Source of the DNA: CAVZLD01 sp964522605
GTDB lineage: Bacteria > Planctomycetota > Planctomycetia > Pirellulales > Pirellulaceae
Direction of reading: 5' to 3'
DNA: 10,026 nucleotides
Assembly: GCA_964522605.1 (NCBI GenBank)
Contig: CAZFWV010000250.1
Span: 1 to 10,026 of the forward strand
This document shows, piece after piece, positions 1 through 6,521 of this stretch; the stretch's first letter is position 1, and every line of letters begins with the position of its first letter. Made by a program: the position numbers and the translations under genes. The notes below the pieces were generated by a model. The model was given only the letters and a program-made list of their open reading frames with translations, made no database searches and was not told where the DNA came from.

Positions 1-76
1 GTGGCTGGTGGCAGAGCGCAGCGATGCCCCAGCAGATCGGCAATCTGGGGCATCGCTGCGCTCTGCCACCAGCCAC
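1..76. repeat. Perfect 32-bp inverted repeat (long hairpin)
   Basis: Positions 1-32 are the exact reverse complement of 45-76, with a 12-base loop at 33-44. The arm starts GTGGCTGGTGGC and ends GATGCCCCAG. The repeat touches the window edge, so it may extend further left. It lies 74 bases beyond the stop codon of the minus-strand oxidoreductase and has no T-tract directly after either arm, so it is not a standard Rho-independent terminator, although it could still stop transcription or protect a 3' end. A perfect palindrome of this size outside a gene is more typical of a recently copied dispersed palindromic element (REP- or MITE-like) than of an old terminator. The structure is read directly from the sequence; the role is inferred. 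Confidence 0.95.
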
Positions 77-149
77 TCCTCGAGAAAAACGGGCTTTGAA
101 ATGCACTCTAGGGAAAAGCATTTGGCGGCGATCTCTTCGACTCACATCC
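77..149. other. Intergenic 3' region of the oxidoreductase gene
   Basis: This short non-coding stretch lies between the palindrome and the oxidoreductase stop codon. It holds a weak inverted repeat, AAATGC (99-104) with GCATTT (118-123) and a 13-base loop. On the minus strand this is followed after some bases by a short T-run (complement of 85-89). This could be a poor minus-strand terminator for the oxidoreductase, but the stem is short and AT-rich. I see no gene here. Confidence 0.4.
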
Positions 150-1475
150 CTACAAGTGATACGGATGCCGTTGCGGCTGACCAAGCAGGCGATTGGCCTG
201 ATCGTCACCGAGAACTTTTTCCTGATGCGCGTCCCAGTTGAGTTTGCGACCTAGTTTGTAGGACAAGTTGGCGAGGTTGCAGAGTGTTGCGGTTCGATGA
301 CCGATCTCGATATCGACAGCCGGACGATAGTCGGGTTCACGAATCGCTTTGAACCAGTCCGCCATGTGATTCATATTGAAGTCGTCTGGATATTCATTGG
401 TGCGGTAGGGTTCGTAGCCGCCCGGCGGGACTCGGAAGTTGATCGCTTCGGGTTCGGCCGGCTTGTAGGCGCCTTCCCATTCCAGGATCAGCGTCTGGCC
501 GTCTTCTCCCCAGAAAACGTTGCCAAACTCCAGCTTACCCAGCTTATTGCCCGGCTGCTCCCAAACGAGAGTCCAAGCAGGATCATGAAACTCGAAGACA
601 GCCTTCATGGTGACGGGACAGTCATACAGCCCCTTGGGTGGCGCTTCCCCCACGGCATCGACCGTGAATGACCGGGGACCATCGGCATCCATGCACCAGA
701 GAATCGTGCTGAACTGGTGCGCGCCACGATCGCGGATCTGCCCGCCTCCCGAATCAAGAAACCAACGAAAGTTGCCTGGATGGTAGGCGCGGTTGTAAGG
801 TCGCCACCGCATTGGCCCCAGCCAGAGGTCCCAGTCGAGCTCCGCGGGGGGAGCCGTATCGGCTTCCAAACCGCCGACCGGGTTTTCGTAATGCCAACAG
901 GTGACTTTATTGACCTTTCCCACGATCCCGTTGCGAATCGCACGGCACGTGTAGTAGGCACCCCAACCGGTACGGCCTTGCGCCCCAACCTGTACGGCAC
1001 GCTTGGCTTGACGTGCTGCGGTGACCATCGCGCGGCCCTCTTCAACGGTGACCGACGCTGGCTTCTCGACGTAAACGTGTTTGCCCGTCTCACAGGCATG
1101 AACCGTTTGCACCGCATGCCAATGATCGGGTGTCGCGATCACCACGGCGTCGATATCCGGTCGCAGGCAGATGTGTCGGTAATCGCGATACGGTGTAACG
1201 CCAGGACCGGTGAGCTTGACCGCTTCGGCTAGTCGTCGTTCATCCACATCGCAGACAGCAGCGACTCGCACCCGACCCTCCTGCTGAAACTTCAACAACC
1301 GCTGGAGGTGCCCGGTCCCCATGCCGCCGACGCCAATCATCGCGACGACCAATCGATCATTGGCCCCCGGCCGGTCTGCTGCAGCCAGAACCTTGGATGG
1401 GATCAGATACGGCGCACAGAATGCGGCTCCCGTCATCCCCAGAAACTCTCGTCGCTTCATCCGGTCGTGTGGCAT
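150..1475 (-). CDS. Gfo/Idh/MocA-family oxidoreductase, Tat-exported
   Basis: A 441-residue NAD(P)-dependent oxidoreductase of the Gfo/Idh/MocA family, whose members oxidise or reduce sugars, inositols and related polyols. An N-terminal twin-arginine signal (KRREFLG, residues 7-13, then a hydrophobic stretch to about 31) predicts folded export to the periplasm. The Rossmann fold begins near 42, with the nucleotide-binding glycine motif GVGGMG at 48-53. The family EKP motif is at 137-139, with K138 the expected catalytic lysine, and a GAH motif with the likely active-site H253 lies in the substrate domain. The C-terminus (LGRKLNWD, then GDDQANRLL) is the ending usual in planctomycete paralogues. 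The ATG at 1475 has an AAGG nine bases upstream; the ATG five codons later (1460) lacks a Shine-Dalgarno sequence but would also keep the Tat motif. The substrate cannot be told from sequence. It stands alone, divergent from tyrS. Confidence 0.93.
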   Translation of the reverse strand: MPHDRMKRREFLGMTGAAFCAPYLIPSKVLAAADRPGANDRLVVAMIGVGGMGTGHLQRLLKFQQEGRVRVAAVCDVDERRLAEAVKLTGPGVTPYRDYRHICLRPDIDAVVIATPDHWHAVQTVHACETGKHVYVEKPASVTVEEGRAMVTAARQAKRAVQVGAQGRTGWGAYYTCRAIRNGIVGKVNKVTCWHYENPVGGLEADTAPPAELDWDLWLGPMRWRPYNRAYHPGNFRWFLDSGGGQIRDRGAHQFSTILWCMDADGPRSFTVDAVGEAPPKGLYDCPVTMKAVFEFHDPAWTLVWEQPGNKLGKLEFGNVFWGEDGQTLILEWEGAYKPAEPEAINFRVPPGGYEPYRTNEYPDDFNMNHMADWFKAIREPDYRPAVDIEIGHRTATLCNLANLSYKLGRKLNWDAHQEKVLGDDQANRLLGQPQRHPYHL

Positions 1476-1795
1476 GGTTTCAGACCTTCTTGTTGGAGGC
1501 AGGGATCGTTGGGTGGGATCGGACTCCGATCGTGCAGGCGCGAATTCGATCGCGCGAGGAAGGCCTGTATTCTACGGCATCTGAATTGAGAAGTGGGCTG
1601 CGCCCCGGCGAAACACTCCAACCGAGACACCCCGAATCGAACGGAGGTCATGAAAACACCGTGGCCGACGAGACAAGTCGGTCTATGGTATTTCCGGCTC
1701 GCTGACGATCGAGTGCAGGAAACGTGCCTTGACGTCTCGGGCATGAACGACCCAAATAGGGGGTTTCAGCAAAAACTTGGGAGACCCGCAGTCCG
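1476..1795. promoter_or_regulatory. Divergent intergenic region, oxidoreductase / tyrS
   Basis: This 320-bp gap must carry promoters for both divergent genes. I see no convincing coding sequence. A TTGACG at 1729-1734 could be a -35 box for tyrS, but no good -10 box lies at the right distance. A TAGAAT on the minus strand (1574-1569) could be a -10 box for the oxidoreductase, with no clear -35 box. Two small hairpins sit in the oxidoreductase leader: GATCGG/CCGATC (1517-1531) and GCGCGA/TCGCGC (1538-1555). I find no T-box features (specifier stem, T-box consensus and terminator) upstream of tyrS. Confidence 0.4.
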
Positions 1796-3082
1796 ATGTT
1801 CGACATCTACGACGAATTGACGTGGCGCGGCCTGATCCATCAGGCAACGGACGAAGCCTTTCTCCGACAGTGGTTGCAGGAAGACTGTCGCACGGTCTAT
1901 GTCGGCTTTGACCCGACAGCCGACAGTCTTCATGTGGGAAGTCTGATGCCATTGCTCTATTTGCGTCGTTTCCAACGGGCGGGTCATCGCCCGATCGCTG
2001 TCGTGGGGGGAGCGACCGGGATGATCGGCGATCCGAGCGGAAAGAGCGAAGAACGAAATCTGCTGTCCGTGGATCAATTGCAGGCCAATGTCGCCGGACT
2101 CCGACAGCAGATGCAGAACTTCCTGGATTTTGACTGCGGTCGGCAGTCCGCAATCCTTGTGAACAACTTTGACTGGATGCACGAGTTCAGCTATCTCGAC
2201 TTCCTGCGCGACATCGGCAAGCACTTCCCCGTGAATGTGATGATGTCCAAAGACTCGGTGAAGGCTCGATTAGAACGGTCCGACAGTGGATTGAGTTACA
2301 CCGAGTTCAGTTACATGCTGTTGCAGGCCTATGACTTCGTCCATCTTTACGATCAATACAACTGTCAATTGCAGGTGGGTGGTAGTGATCAGTGGGGAAA
2401 CATCACGGCAGGGATTGATCTGGCAAGGCGAATGCGCGGTGTTCAGTTGTATGGGATCACTTGTCCTCTGTTGACGAAGAGCGACGGGTCCAAAATGGGC
2501 AAGACCGAGACAGGAACGGTCTGGTTGTCGGCCGATCGAACTAGTCCATACGAGTTCTATCAATACTGGATCCGACTCGCCGATCAGGATGCTGGCAACT
2601 GCCTGCGCCTTTTGACCGATTTAGATCGAGACGAAATCCATCAGCTCGACGAAACACGCCGCGACAAGCCCGAGGGCCGCGACACGCAGCGACGATTGGC
2701 CGAAGAGCTGACGCGATTGGTCCATGGTCCAGCTGGACTGGAGATCGCAGAGCGGGCGACAAGCGTCTTTTACGGTGCCGAGATCGATGGTTGGGATGAC
2801 CGACAGTTGTCTGCAATCTTCGCAGACGTACCGAGTTGCCAGTTGGATCGGGGCCGTTTATCGGGCGAGGGATTGTCACTGATTGATGCGTTCGTTGAAT
2901 CGGGATTGTCCAAGAGCAAGAGCGAGGCGCGCCGCACGATTCAGCAAGGAGGGGCTTATGTCAACAATCGGCCCAAAAAATCGATCGATTGTTGCCTGAC
3001 GTCCGCCGACTTGGCGACGGAAACAACGATCGTACTTCGCTCCGGCAAGAAGAACTACGCTCTATTGCGATTTCCCAATTGA
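1796..3082 (+). CDS. tyrS: Tyrosyl-tRNA synthetase
   Basis: Cytoplasmic class I aminoacyl-tRNA synthetase that attaches tyrosine to tRNA-Tyr using ATP. The 428-residue length is normal for the bacterial TyrRS form. Visible signatures are YVGFDPTADSLHVGSL (35-50), with HVGS at 46-49 as the HIGH motif; the glycine-rich GGATGMIGDPSG (71-82); the tyrosine-pocket region with GGSDQWGN (195-202); and KMGKT (233-237) as the KMSKS-type loop, similar to the KFGKT form in the E. coli enzyme. A C-terminal S4 RNA-binding domain spans roughly 358-425 (SKSEARR, GGAYVNN). The ATG at 1796 gives the usual N-terminus; a GGGAG lies about 12 bases upstream, a rather long spacing. The TGA is one base before the GTG of the next gene, so the two are probably co-transcribed and translationally coupled. 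All catalytic motifs are intact. Confidence 0.98.
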   Translation: MFDIYDELTWRGLIHQATDEAFLRQWLQEDCRTVYVGFDPTADSLHVGSLMPLLYLRRFQRAGHRPIAVVGGATGMIGDPSGKSEERNLLSVDQLQANVAGLRQQMQNFLDFDCGRQSAILVNNFDWMHEFSYLDFLRDIGKHFPVNVMMSKDSVKARLERSDSGLSYTEFSYMLLQAYDFVHLYDQYNCQLQVGGSDQWGNITAGIDLARRMRGVQLYGITCPLLTKSDGSKMGKTETGTVWLSADRTSPYEFYQYWIRLADQDAGNCLRLLTDLDRDEIHQLDETRRDKPEGRDTQRRLAEELTRLVHGPAGLEIAERATSVFYGAEIDGWDDRQLSAIFADVPSCQLDRGRLSGEGLSLIDAFVESGLSKSKSEARRTIQQGGAYVNNRPKKSIDCCLTSADLATETTIVLRSGKKNYALLRFPN

Positions 3083-3083
3083 C

Positions 3084-3752
3084 GTGAAACGAATCCGTAC
3101 GGTCTTGCTTGTCGTTTCGATCTTCTTTGCCCTCACGACGGTGGGGCTGCTCTGTCTCTATTTTGCGAGCCAGGCAACACCGGAGTTCTATGCCGAGGTT
3201 CTTCCTCTGGAGTCGAAGGAGGCGGACGAGTGGGGTAAGCAGCTGGAACGATCGATCGTGGAGCTGCAGAACGACATCGAGGAAGGAGAACGTTGGCAGC
3301 TTGAGCTGCAAGATCAGCAGATCAATGGTTGGTTGACGAGTGATCTACCGGAAAAATTCCCCGGAACTCTGCCCGCCGATTTGCTCGAGCCACGTGTGGT
3401 GTTTCAGGATGGTCAGGTGTTGGTTGCCTGTCGCCTGAAGACGGCCTTCATGTCCACCGTCTTGTCTCTGGTTCTCGAGCCGTTCCTGACCGACGATGCG
3501 GGTCAGTTTGCGATTCGGATCCGACGATTGCGCGCAGGCCGAGTTCCCCTGCCGATGAAGAGTACACTCGAGCGGATCTCGGCGGGCTCGGCGCGCGCGC
3601 AGGTCCCGTTGCGCTGGTCGCATGACGAGGGAGATCCGGTGGCGGTGATCCGCCTTCCGGACGATGCGGGCAGGCCGCCGCGACGTGTCGAGATCGACAC
3701 GCTAGAGATTCGAGACGGGCGGCTCACCGCCCGGGGACGATTCGTCAATTGA
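3084..3752 (+). CDS. Single-pass membrane-anchored protein, function unknown
   Basis: This 222-residue protein is not recognised as a named family. A basic start (KRIR) leads into a single hydrophobic segment at about 6-28, followed by an extracytoplasmic domain. Residues 43-70 are charged and probably helical. The stretch WQLELQDQQINGWL (71-84), followed by a leucine/proline region and PRVVFQDGQVLVACRL, resembles the beginning of YpmS/DUF2140-like or other lipid-binding tubular folds (a helix that closes a barrel, then paired strands); this is a weak, pattern-level resemblance. The last third is basic and beta-rich. The GTG start lies one base after the tyrS stop, and no separate Shine-Dalgarno sequence is visible, so translation probably depends on tyrS. 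The 3' end overlaps the opposing gene by 51 bases. A link with TyrRS is not implied beyond shared transcription. Confidence 0.8.
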   Translation: MKRIRTVLLVVSIFFALTTVGLLCLYFASQATPEFYAEVLPLESKEADEWGKQLERSIVELQNDIEEGERWQLELQDQQINGWLTSDLPEKFPGTLPADLLEPRVVFQDGQVLVACRLKTAFMSTVLSLVLEPFLTDDAGQFAIRIRRLRAGRVPLPMKSTLERISAGSARAQVPLRWSHDEGDPVAVIRLPDDAGRPPRRVEIDTLEIRDGRLTARGRFVN

Positions 3753-4136
3753 AGACTGATCGGTGGTTTCTTGCGGCGAGTAGGTCAAGTCCCAGCCGCT
3801 GTCCGACGTTCCGTTGCGCCGCAGTTCAATGATCCCGCGAAGGTGCCTGCCTTCGACTTGCACGGTGATCCGGTCTGCGTGCTGCTCTAACCAACAGAGC
3901 GATCCGGTATCCCACTGCCGAACGTGGCCTCGGTCTCCGGACACGGAGCCTTCATAGTCCAAATAGAGCTTCCGATGCGGCGCGAGAGCCTCCACAGCGA
4001 CTGTGTGCTGCGGCTCAGGGAGTTCGGGCAGCGACCAGGTCATCAGATCGGTGGGCTGCTCAAGCATCAGATCCCAATGCGAACCGCGGGGGAACGATGC
4101 GGGAACCTCATGTCGCAAGATTACGAAACGGGACAT
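3702..4136 (-). CDS. Stand-alone LigD 3'-phosphoesterase-like domain protein
   Basis: A 144-residue protein, taking the ATG at 4136 as start. It matches the pattern of the N-terminal phosphoesterase (PE) domain of bacterial DNA ligase D (PF13298-type), which trims 3'-phosphates and ribonucleotides from DNA ends in non-homologous end joining. Landmarks are FVILRHE (4-10), HWDLMLE (20-26; the counterpart of HYDLRLE in LigD), TWSLPELP (33-40), H54 followed by LDYEG (59-63), and G70-x-V-x-x-W-D76-x-G. H20 and D22, with H9 or H54, match the expected metal-site positions. The Arg usually found in HYDLRLE is Met here, and an insertion separates H9 from H20. No ligase or polymerase domain is attached. 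Upstream in-frame starts, back to a TTG at 4190, would place the N-terminus inside a terminator stem and are rejected. The C-terminal 30 residues are low-complexity and overlap the opposing gene. Confidence 0.82.
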   Translation of the reverse strand: MSRFVILRHEVPASFPRGSHWDLMLEQPTDLMTWSLPELPEPQHTVAVEALAPHRKLYLDYEGSVSGDRGHVRQWDTGSLCWLEQHADRITVQVEGRHLRGIIELRRNGTSDSGWDLTYSPQETTDQSSIDESSPGGEPPVSNL

Positions 4137-4173
4137 GCCATGGACCATTGGAGGTTCTATCCGCATTGAGCTC

Positions 4174-4214
4174 AAAAAAAACGGGTGCAACTACCGCCAT
4201 CGGAGTTGCACCCG
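4174..4214 (-). terminator. Rho-independent terminator of the porin / Cys-rich unit
   Basis: The perfect 11-bp stem CGGGTGCAACT (4182-4192) / AGTTGCACCCG (4204-4214) has an 11-base loop. On the minus strand it is followed at once by eight T residues (complement of 4174-4181). This is a classic intrinsic terminator, 52 bases past the stop of the Cys-rich gene. It works in one direction only, since the plus strand has no T-tract after the stem. The next minus-strand gene starts just 37 bases beyond the T-tract, leaving little room for its own promoter. Confidence 0.92.
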
Positions 4215-4265
4215 CGTGAAATTGGAGACCTGATTGCGATCGTCCTCTTCCCGCCTTCCGAAAAA

Positions 4266-4856
4266 TCAGAAGTCCACGCGGAACAATCCACGGGCTTTAT
4301 TGTACAGATTGGACGCTGATGGCAGTGGTGGAGCCGCTTCCTCGGGGACAGGTGCCTCGGCAGGTGTCGGTTGCATTTCGGCCGGTGCCATCGGGACTTC
4401 GGGCGGAAGGGGAACGCTCACGTCCGCACACCCTGCCGATGAGCAACCCTCGGCGCCGGCACAACCGGCGGCGCCGCAGCTGGCACAGCCGACTCGTCCG
4501 CAACCGTGACCACCGCAGCCATGGCCCGTGTTACAGCAAGGCACTTTTTCGGGCTTTGGCCACTCCCAAACGACTTTCTTGCCACATTCGTAGTCCTTGG
4601 ACGTCAGTTTGCGAACCACCTTGACCTTCCCGGGCTTGCGAACACAGCAGCTTTCCCATGGAAACTTAATAGCCGGAACGCAGATCTCTGCACACTCGAT
4701 GCAAAAGCAACTTTTCTCGTTCGGCTCGGTCTTGCACTCCGGGCAGCAACCTTTGGGACCACAGCAGGCCCCACTTCCGTGATGGCTATGAAGGCATTGT
4801 GCCCAACCGGGCAAGGCGATCAGGCAGACAACGGAGAAGACGATGATCGGTTTCAT
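4266..4856 (-). CDS. Cysteine-rich secreted protein, function unknown
   Basis: A 196-residue protein with a Sec-type signal (KPII, then a hydrophobic core; likely cleavage near A19). The mature part has 22 cysteines. Three zones can be seen: a Cys/His cluster at 21-59 (CC at 31-32 and 37-38, C41, then C50-x-C-x-x-C-x-x-x-C59); a middle part at 60-108 with CC at 70-71 and 107-108 and a basic stretch VKVVRKLTSKDYEC; and a Gly/Cys run at 109-143 with Cys roughly every three to six residues. A Pro/Ala/Glu-rich linker then leads to a C-terminus ending RGLFRVDF. The pattern suggests metal binding or dense disulfides in the periplasm or at the surface. Proteins with similar CCGPKGCCP-type starts are, to my recollection, frequent in planctomycetes, but no function is established. 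The start is backed by AGGGGA eight bases upstream. It lies 93 bases after the porin on the same strand and ahead of a strong terminator. Confidence 0.88.
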   Translation of the reverse strand: MKPIIVFSVVCLIALPGWAQCLHSHHGSGACCGPKGCCPECKTEPNEKSCFCIECAEICVPAIKFPWESCCVRKPGKVKVVRKLTSKDYECGKKVVWEWPKPEKVPCCNTGHGCGGHGCGRVGCASCGAAGCAGAEGCSSAGCADVSVPLPPEVPMAPAEMQPTPAEAPVPEEAAPPLPSASNLYNKARGLFRVDF

Positions 4857-4949
4857 GAGAAAGGTCCCCTGATTTGTTCTCGGTTCGGTTCCCAGAATCC
4901 TCGCCGCGACGCGAACATTACGGCAAGCGGGAATGTTGGCTTGGATCGT
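4857..4949 (-). other. Porin / Cys-rich intergenic spacer
   Basis: This 93-base spacer has no terminator. The only symmetry is a short AACATT (4915-4920) / AATGTT (4932-4937) repeat. The Shine-Dalgarno of the Cys-rich gene, AGGGGA, is the complement of 4865-4870. Lack of a terminator supports co-transcription of porin and Cys-rich gene, although a promoter of its own cannot be excluded. Confidence 0.5.
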
Positions 4950-6503
4950 TTAGAAGTCCACCATCAAGCGGGTCCCAATGATGCTGTAGTCGCCGGCCGT
5001 GAATCCATCGATCGGACCACGCTCATCAATGTGACCGTACAGGTAATTGAACTGCATTCGTGCGTTCGAATTCCAATGCCAGTTCAAGCCGAACGTCACA
5101 CTCTCCCCAACACCTCCCGTGATGTCTTCATCCGTCAGATCCGCGTAGGACCAACGTACCGCGATCTGCCACGCACCCCAGCCACCGCCGCGGGATCCAT
5201 CACACGTGTCAACCAGGAAGAAATTCTCGAACGGCTTGACACGTCCCAGCGTGCCCGAATCGAGTTCCCACGGAATGTGTTCGCCGGTCAAGAAATACGA
5301 GACGTAGGCGTACCCACCGCCGAACTGTAGGTCTGTCAGCGCATTCGTGCGATTCATCCAGGTGTATTGGTATTCACCGCAGACCTGGAATGGACCAAGG
5401 TTGACCAAGCCTTCAAGACCGGCCAGTTCGTAATCGTCCGCAAACGCGATGCGATCAGTATTCAACCAACGAGTATCAGAGCGAGCTTCGGGTCGCGTGC
5501 GAAAGCGAGCTTCGTTGCTGTTCGTTTCCCCGCCTTGATCAATCCCGTCAGGGTAGGCAATGGTGCCAGCGATCGCCCAGTGAGCGTACGCACGACCGTT
5601 CGAGTAGTCGTCGTACCAGATCGTGTTTGCCAAGCGACCCGCAATCTGCGGTTGGTAGTGATCGCCGATGTAGGCACCGTCGTCCTGAATTCGCTCGAGG
5701 TTGTAAACACCGTAGCGCCAATTCCACCGCTCGTCTTCGGAGACGCCATACGAGCAAATCCCGAGGCGGCGGGCATCCTCGTTAAACGCTTCAATGATGA
5801 ACGGACGCTCCATGAAGACGTTGTAACGGCTACTGTTGAGGTGATCGAGGCCGTACGGTCGCTTCTGGTTGCCGATCAGCACGAGCTGCAGGAAGGGAAG
5901 ATCGGTGAATCCCAGATAGACGTCTCGCCATTCCGTGTCGTTCGGGTCGGCAAACTCGGTTTCGAACTTGTAGATCATATGGTCCGTAATGTTGCCACCG
6001 ACGCCAATACGGATCCGTCGCCAGGCAAATCGATCCTCGGGATCTCGTCCCTCAAATGCATCGATTCCCGGATCTGCGCCGGGAAATGCCCAGTAGTCTC
6101 CGTGAAGACGACCGAAGAACTTGATGCTGGCGTTCGAAGTGCCGACATTCACGAACGACTTGAGTGCGGACTCAATGTCATCGTTGGCGTCCTGCAGCTC
6201 CTTCACACTGGATTTCAACTCATCCAGCTGTTCTTCGACATCCGTCTCCGCTTCCGATTCCTCTTCGTCGGCGAAGGACGAGTAGTAATAGAGGCCTGTC
6301 GATTCACTGCGCGCCGTCTGGGTGCGATAGAGTTCATTCTGCAGGTGGCTGATCTGCTGTTCTGCCGCCTCCAGCCTTCGGTACAGGTCGGTCGGTTCGC
6401 CAGATTGGGCGGGAGAGATTGGCTGTTGAGCCTGAAGACCGCTGCAGGCAGTCAGCCCAATGACCGTGACGATTGTCACGGCTGCAAGCTTTTTGCGGGT
6501 CAT
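4950..6503 (-). CDS. OprO/OprP-type outer-membrane porin with N-terminal coiled coil
   Basis: A 517-residue outer-membrane channel of the phosphate-selective porin O/P family (PF07396-type); the solute is unknown, possibly phosphate or another anion. The signal peptide (TRKK, then hydrophobic residues to about 22) is followed by a charged heptad-rich coiled coil at about 38-117 (YRRLEAAEQQISHLQNEL; later EEQLDELKSSVKELQDAND). The barrel follows from about 126, with alternating strands and family-like elements: KFFGRLHGDYW, GNQKRPYGLD, YFLTGEHIPWE, GAWQIAVRWSYADL and FGLNWHWNSNARMQFNYLYG. It ends in MVDF, the terminal aromatic expected for BAM recognition. The ATG at 6503 is chosen over an upstream ATG at 6653 because it begins a proper signal peptide and has AAGGA eight bases upstream. 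L17-T-A-C20 also fits a lipobox, in competition with a signal peptidase I site near A25. It is probably co-transcribed with the Cys-rich gene. Confidence 0.93.
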   Translation of the reverse strand: MTRKKLAAVTIVTVIGLTACSGLQAQQPISPAQSGEPTDLYRRLEAAEQQISHLQNELYRTQTARSESTGLYYYSSFADEEESEAETDVEEQLDELKSSVKELQDANDDIESALKSFVNVGTSNASIKFFGRLHGDYWAFPGADPGIDAFEGRDPEDRFAWRRIRIGVGGNITDHMIYKFETEFADPNDTEWRDVYLGFTDLPFLQLVLIGNQKRPYGLDHLNSSRYNVFMERPFIIEAFNEDARRLGICSYGVSEDERWNWRYGVYNLERIQDDGAYIGDHYQPQIAGRLANTIWYDDYSNGRAYAHWAIAGTIAYPDGIDQGGETNSNEARFRTRPEARSDTRWLNTDRIAFADDYELAGLEGLVNLGPFQVCGEYQYTWMNRTNALTDLQFGGGYAYVSYFLTGEHIPWELDSGTLGRVKPFENFFLVDTCDGSRGGGWGAWQIAVRWSYADLTDEDITGGVGESVTFGLNWHWNSNARMQFNYLYGHIDERGPIDGFTAGDYSIIGTRLMVDF

Positions 6504-6511
6504 TTTCGTCA

Positions 6512-6516
6512 TCCTT
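6512..6516 (-). promoter_or_regulatory. Ribosome-binding site of the porin gene
   Basis: AAGGA on the minus strand ends eight bases before the ATG at 6503. A second ATG at 6512 overlaps this site with almost no spacing, and the ATG at 6653 has no such site. The motif therefore decides the start. It lies about five bases downstream of the leader hairpin. Confidence 0.75.
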
Positions 6517-6521
6517 AACGA

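Noticed and set aside
1..76. CRISPR repeat or transposon terminal repeat
   Set aside because: There is one inverted pair only, with no direct repetition, spacers, transposase or target-site duplication visible.
8..254. Two short plus-strand open frames across the left palindrome
   Set aside because: Their sequence is set by the hairpin and by antisense of the oxidoreductase 3' end; they lack ribosome sites and protein-like composition.
605..1232. Overlapping open frames on both strands within the oxidoreductase gene
   Set aside because: They are shadows of a gene with complete family motifs.
1593..1795. T-box riboswitch upstream of tyrS
   Set aside because: T-boxes are common before tyrS in Firmicutes, but I could not find a specifier stem, the T-box consensus or a terminator/antiterminator pair here.
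4137..4190. Extension of the PE-like gene to a TTG at 4190
   Set aside because: This start lies inside the terminator stem and the T-tract would be translated; the family begins at the FVILRHE segment.
4182..4214. Bidirectional use of the 11-bp terminator stem
   Set aside because: Only the minus strand has a T-tract after the stem; the plus strand continues with GTGAAATTGG.
4506..5330. Plus-strand open frame of 274 codons opposite the Cys-rich and porin genes
   Set aside because: It spans two real minus-strand genes and their spacer, has no ribosome site, and its translation has no recognisable motifs.
5367..6518. Long plus-strand open frame of 383 codons opposite the porin
   Set aside because: It is fully antisense to a clear porin with signal peptide, barrel motifs and proper ending. 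Its translation has no domain-like pattern and it arises from the porin's codon bias.
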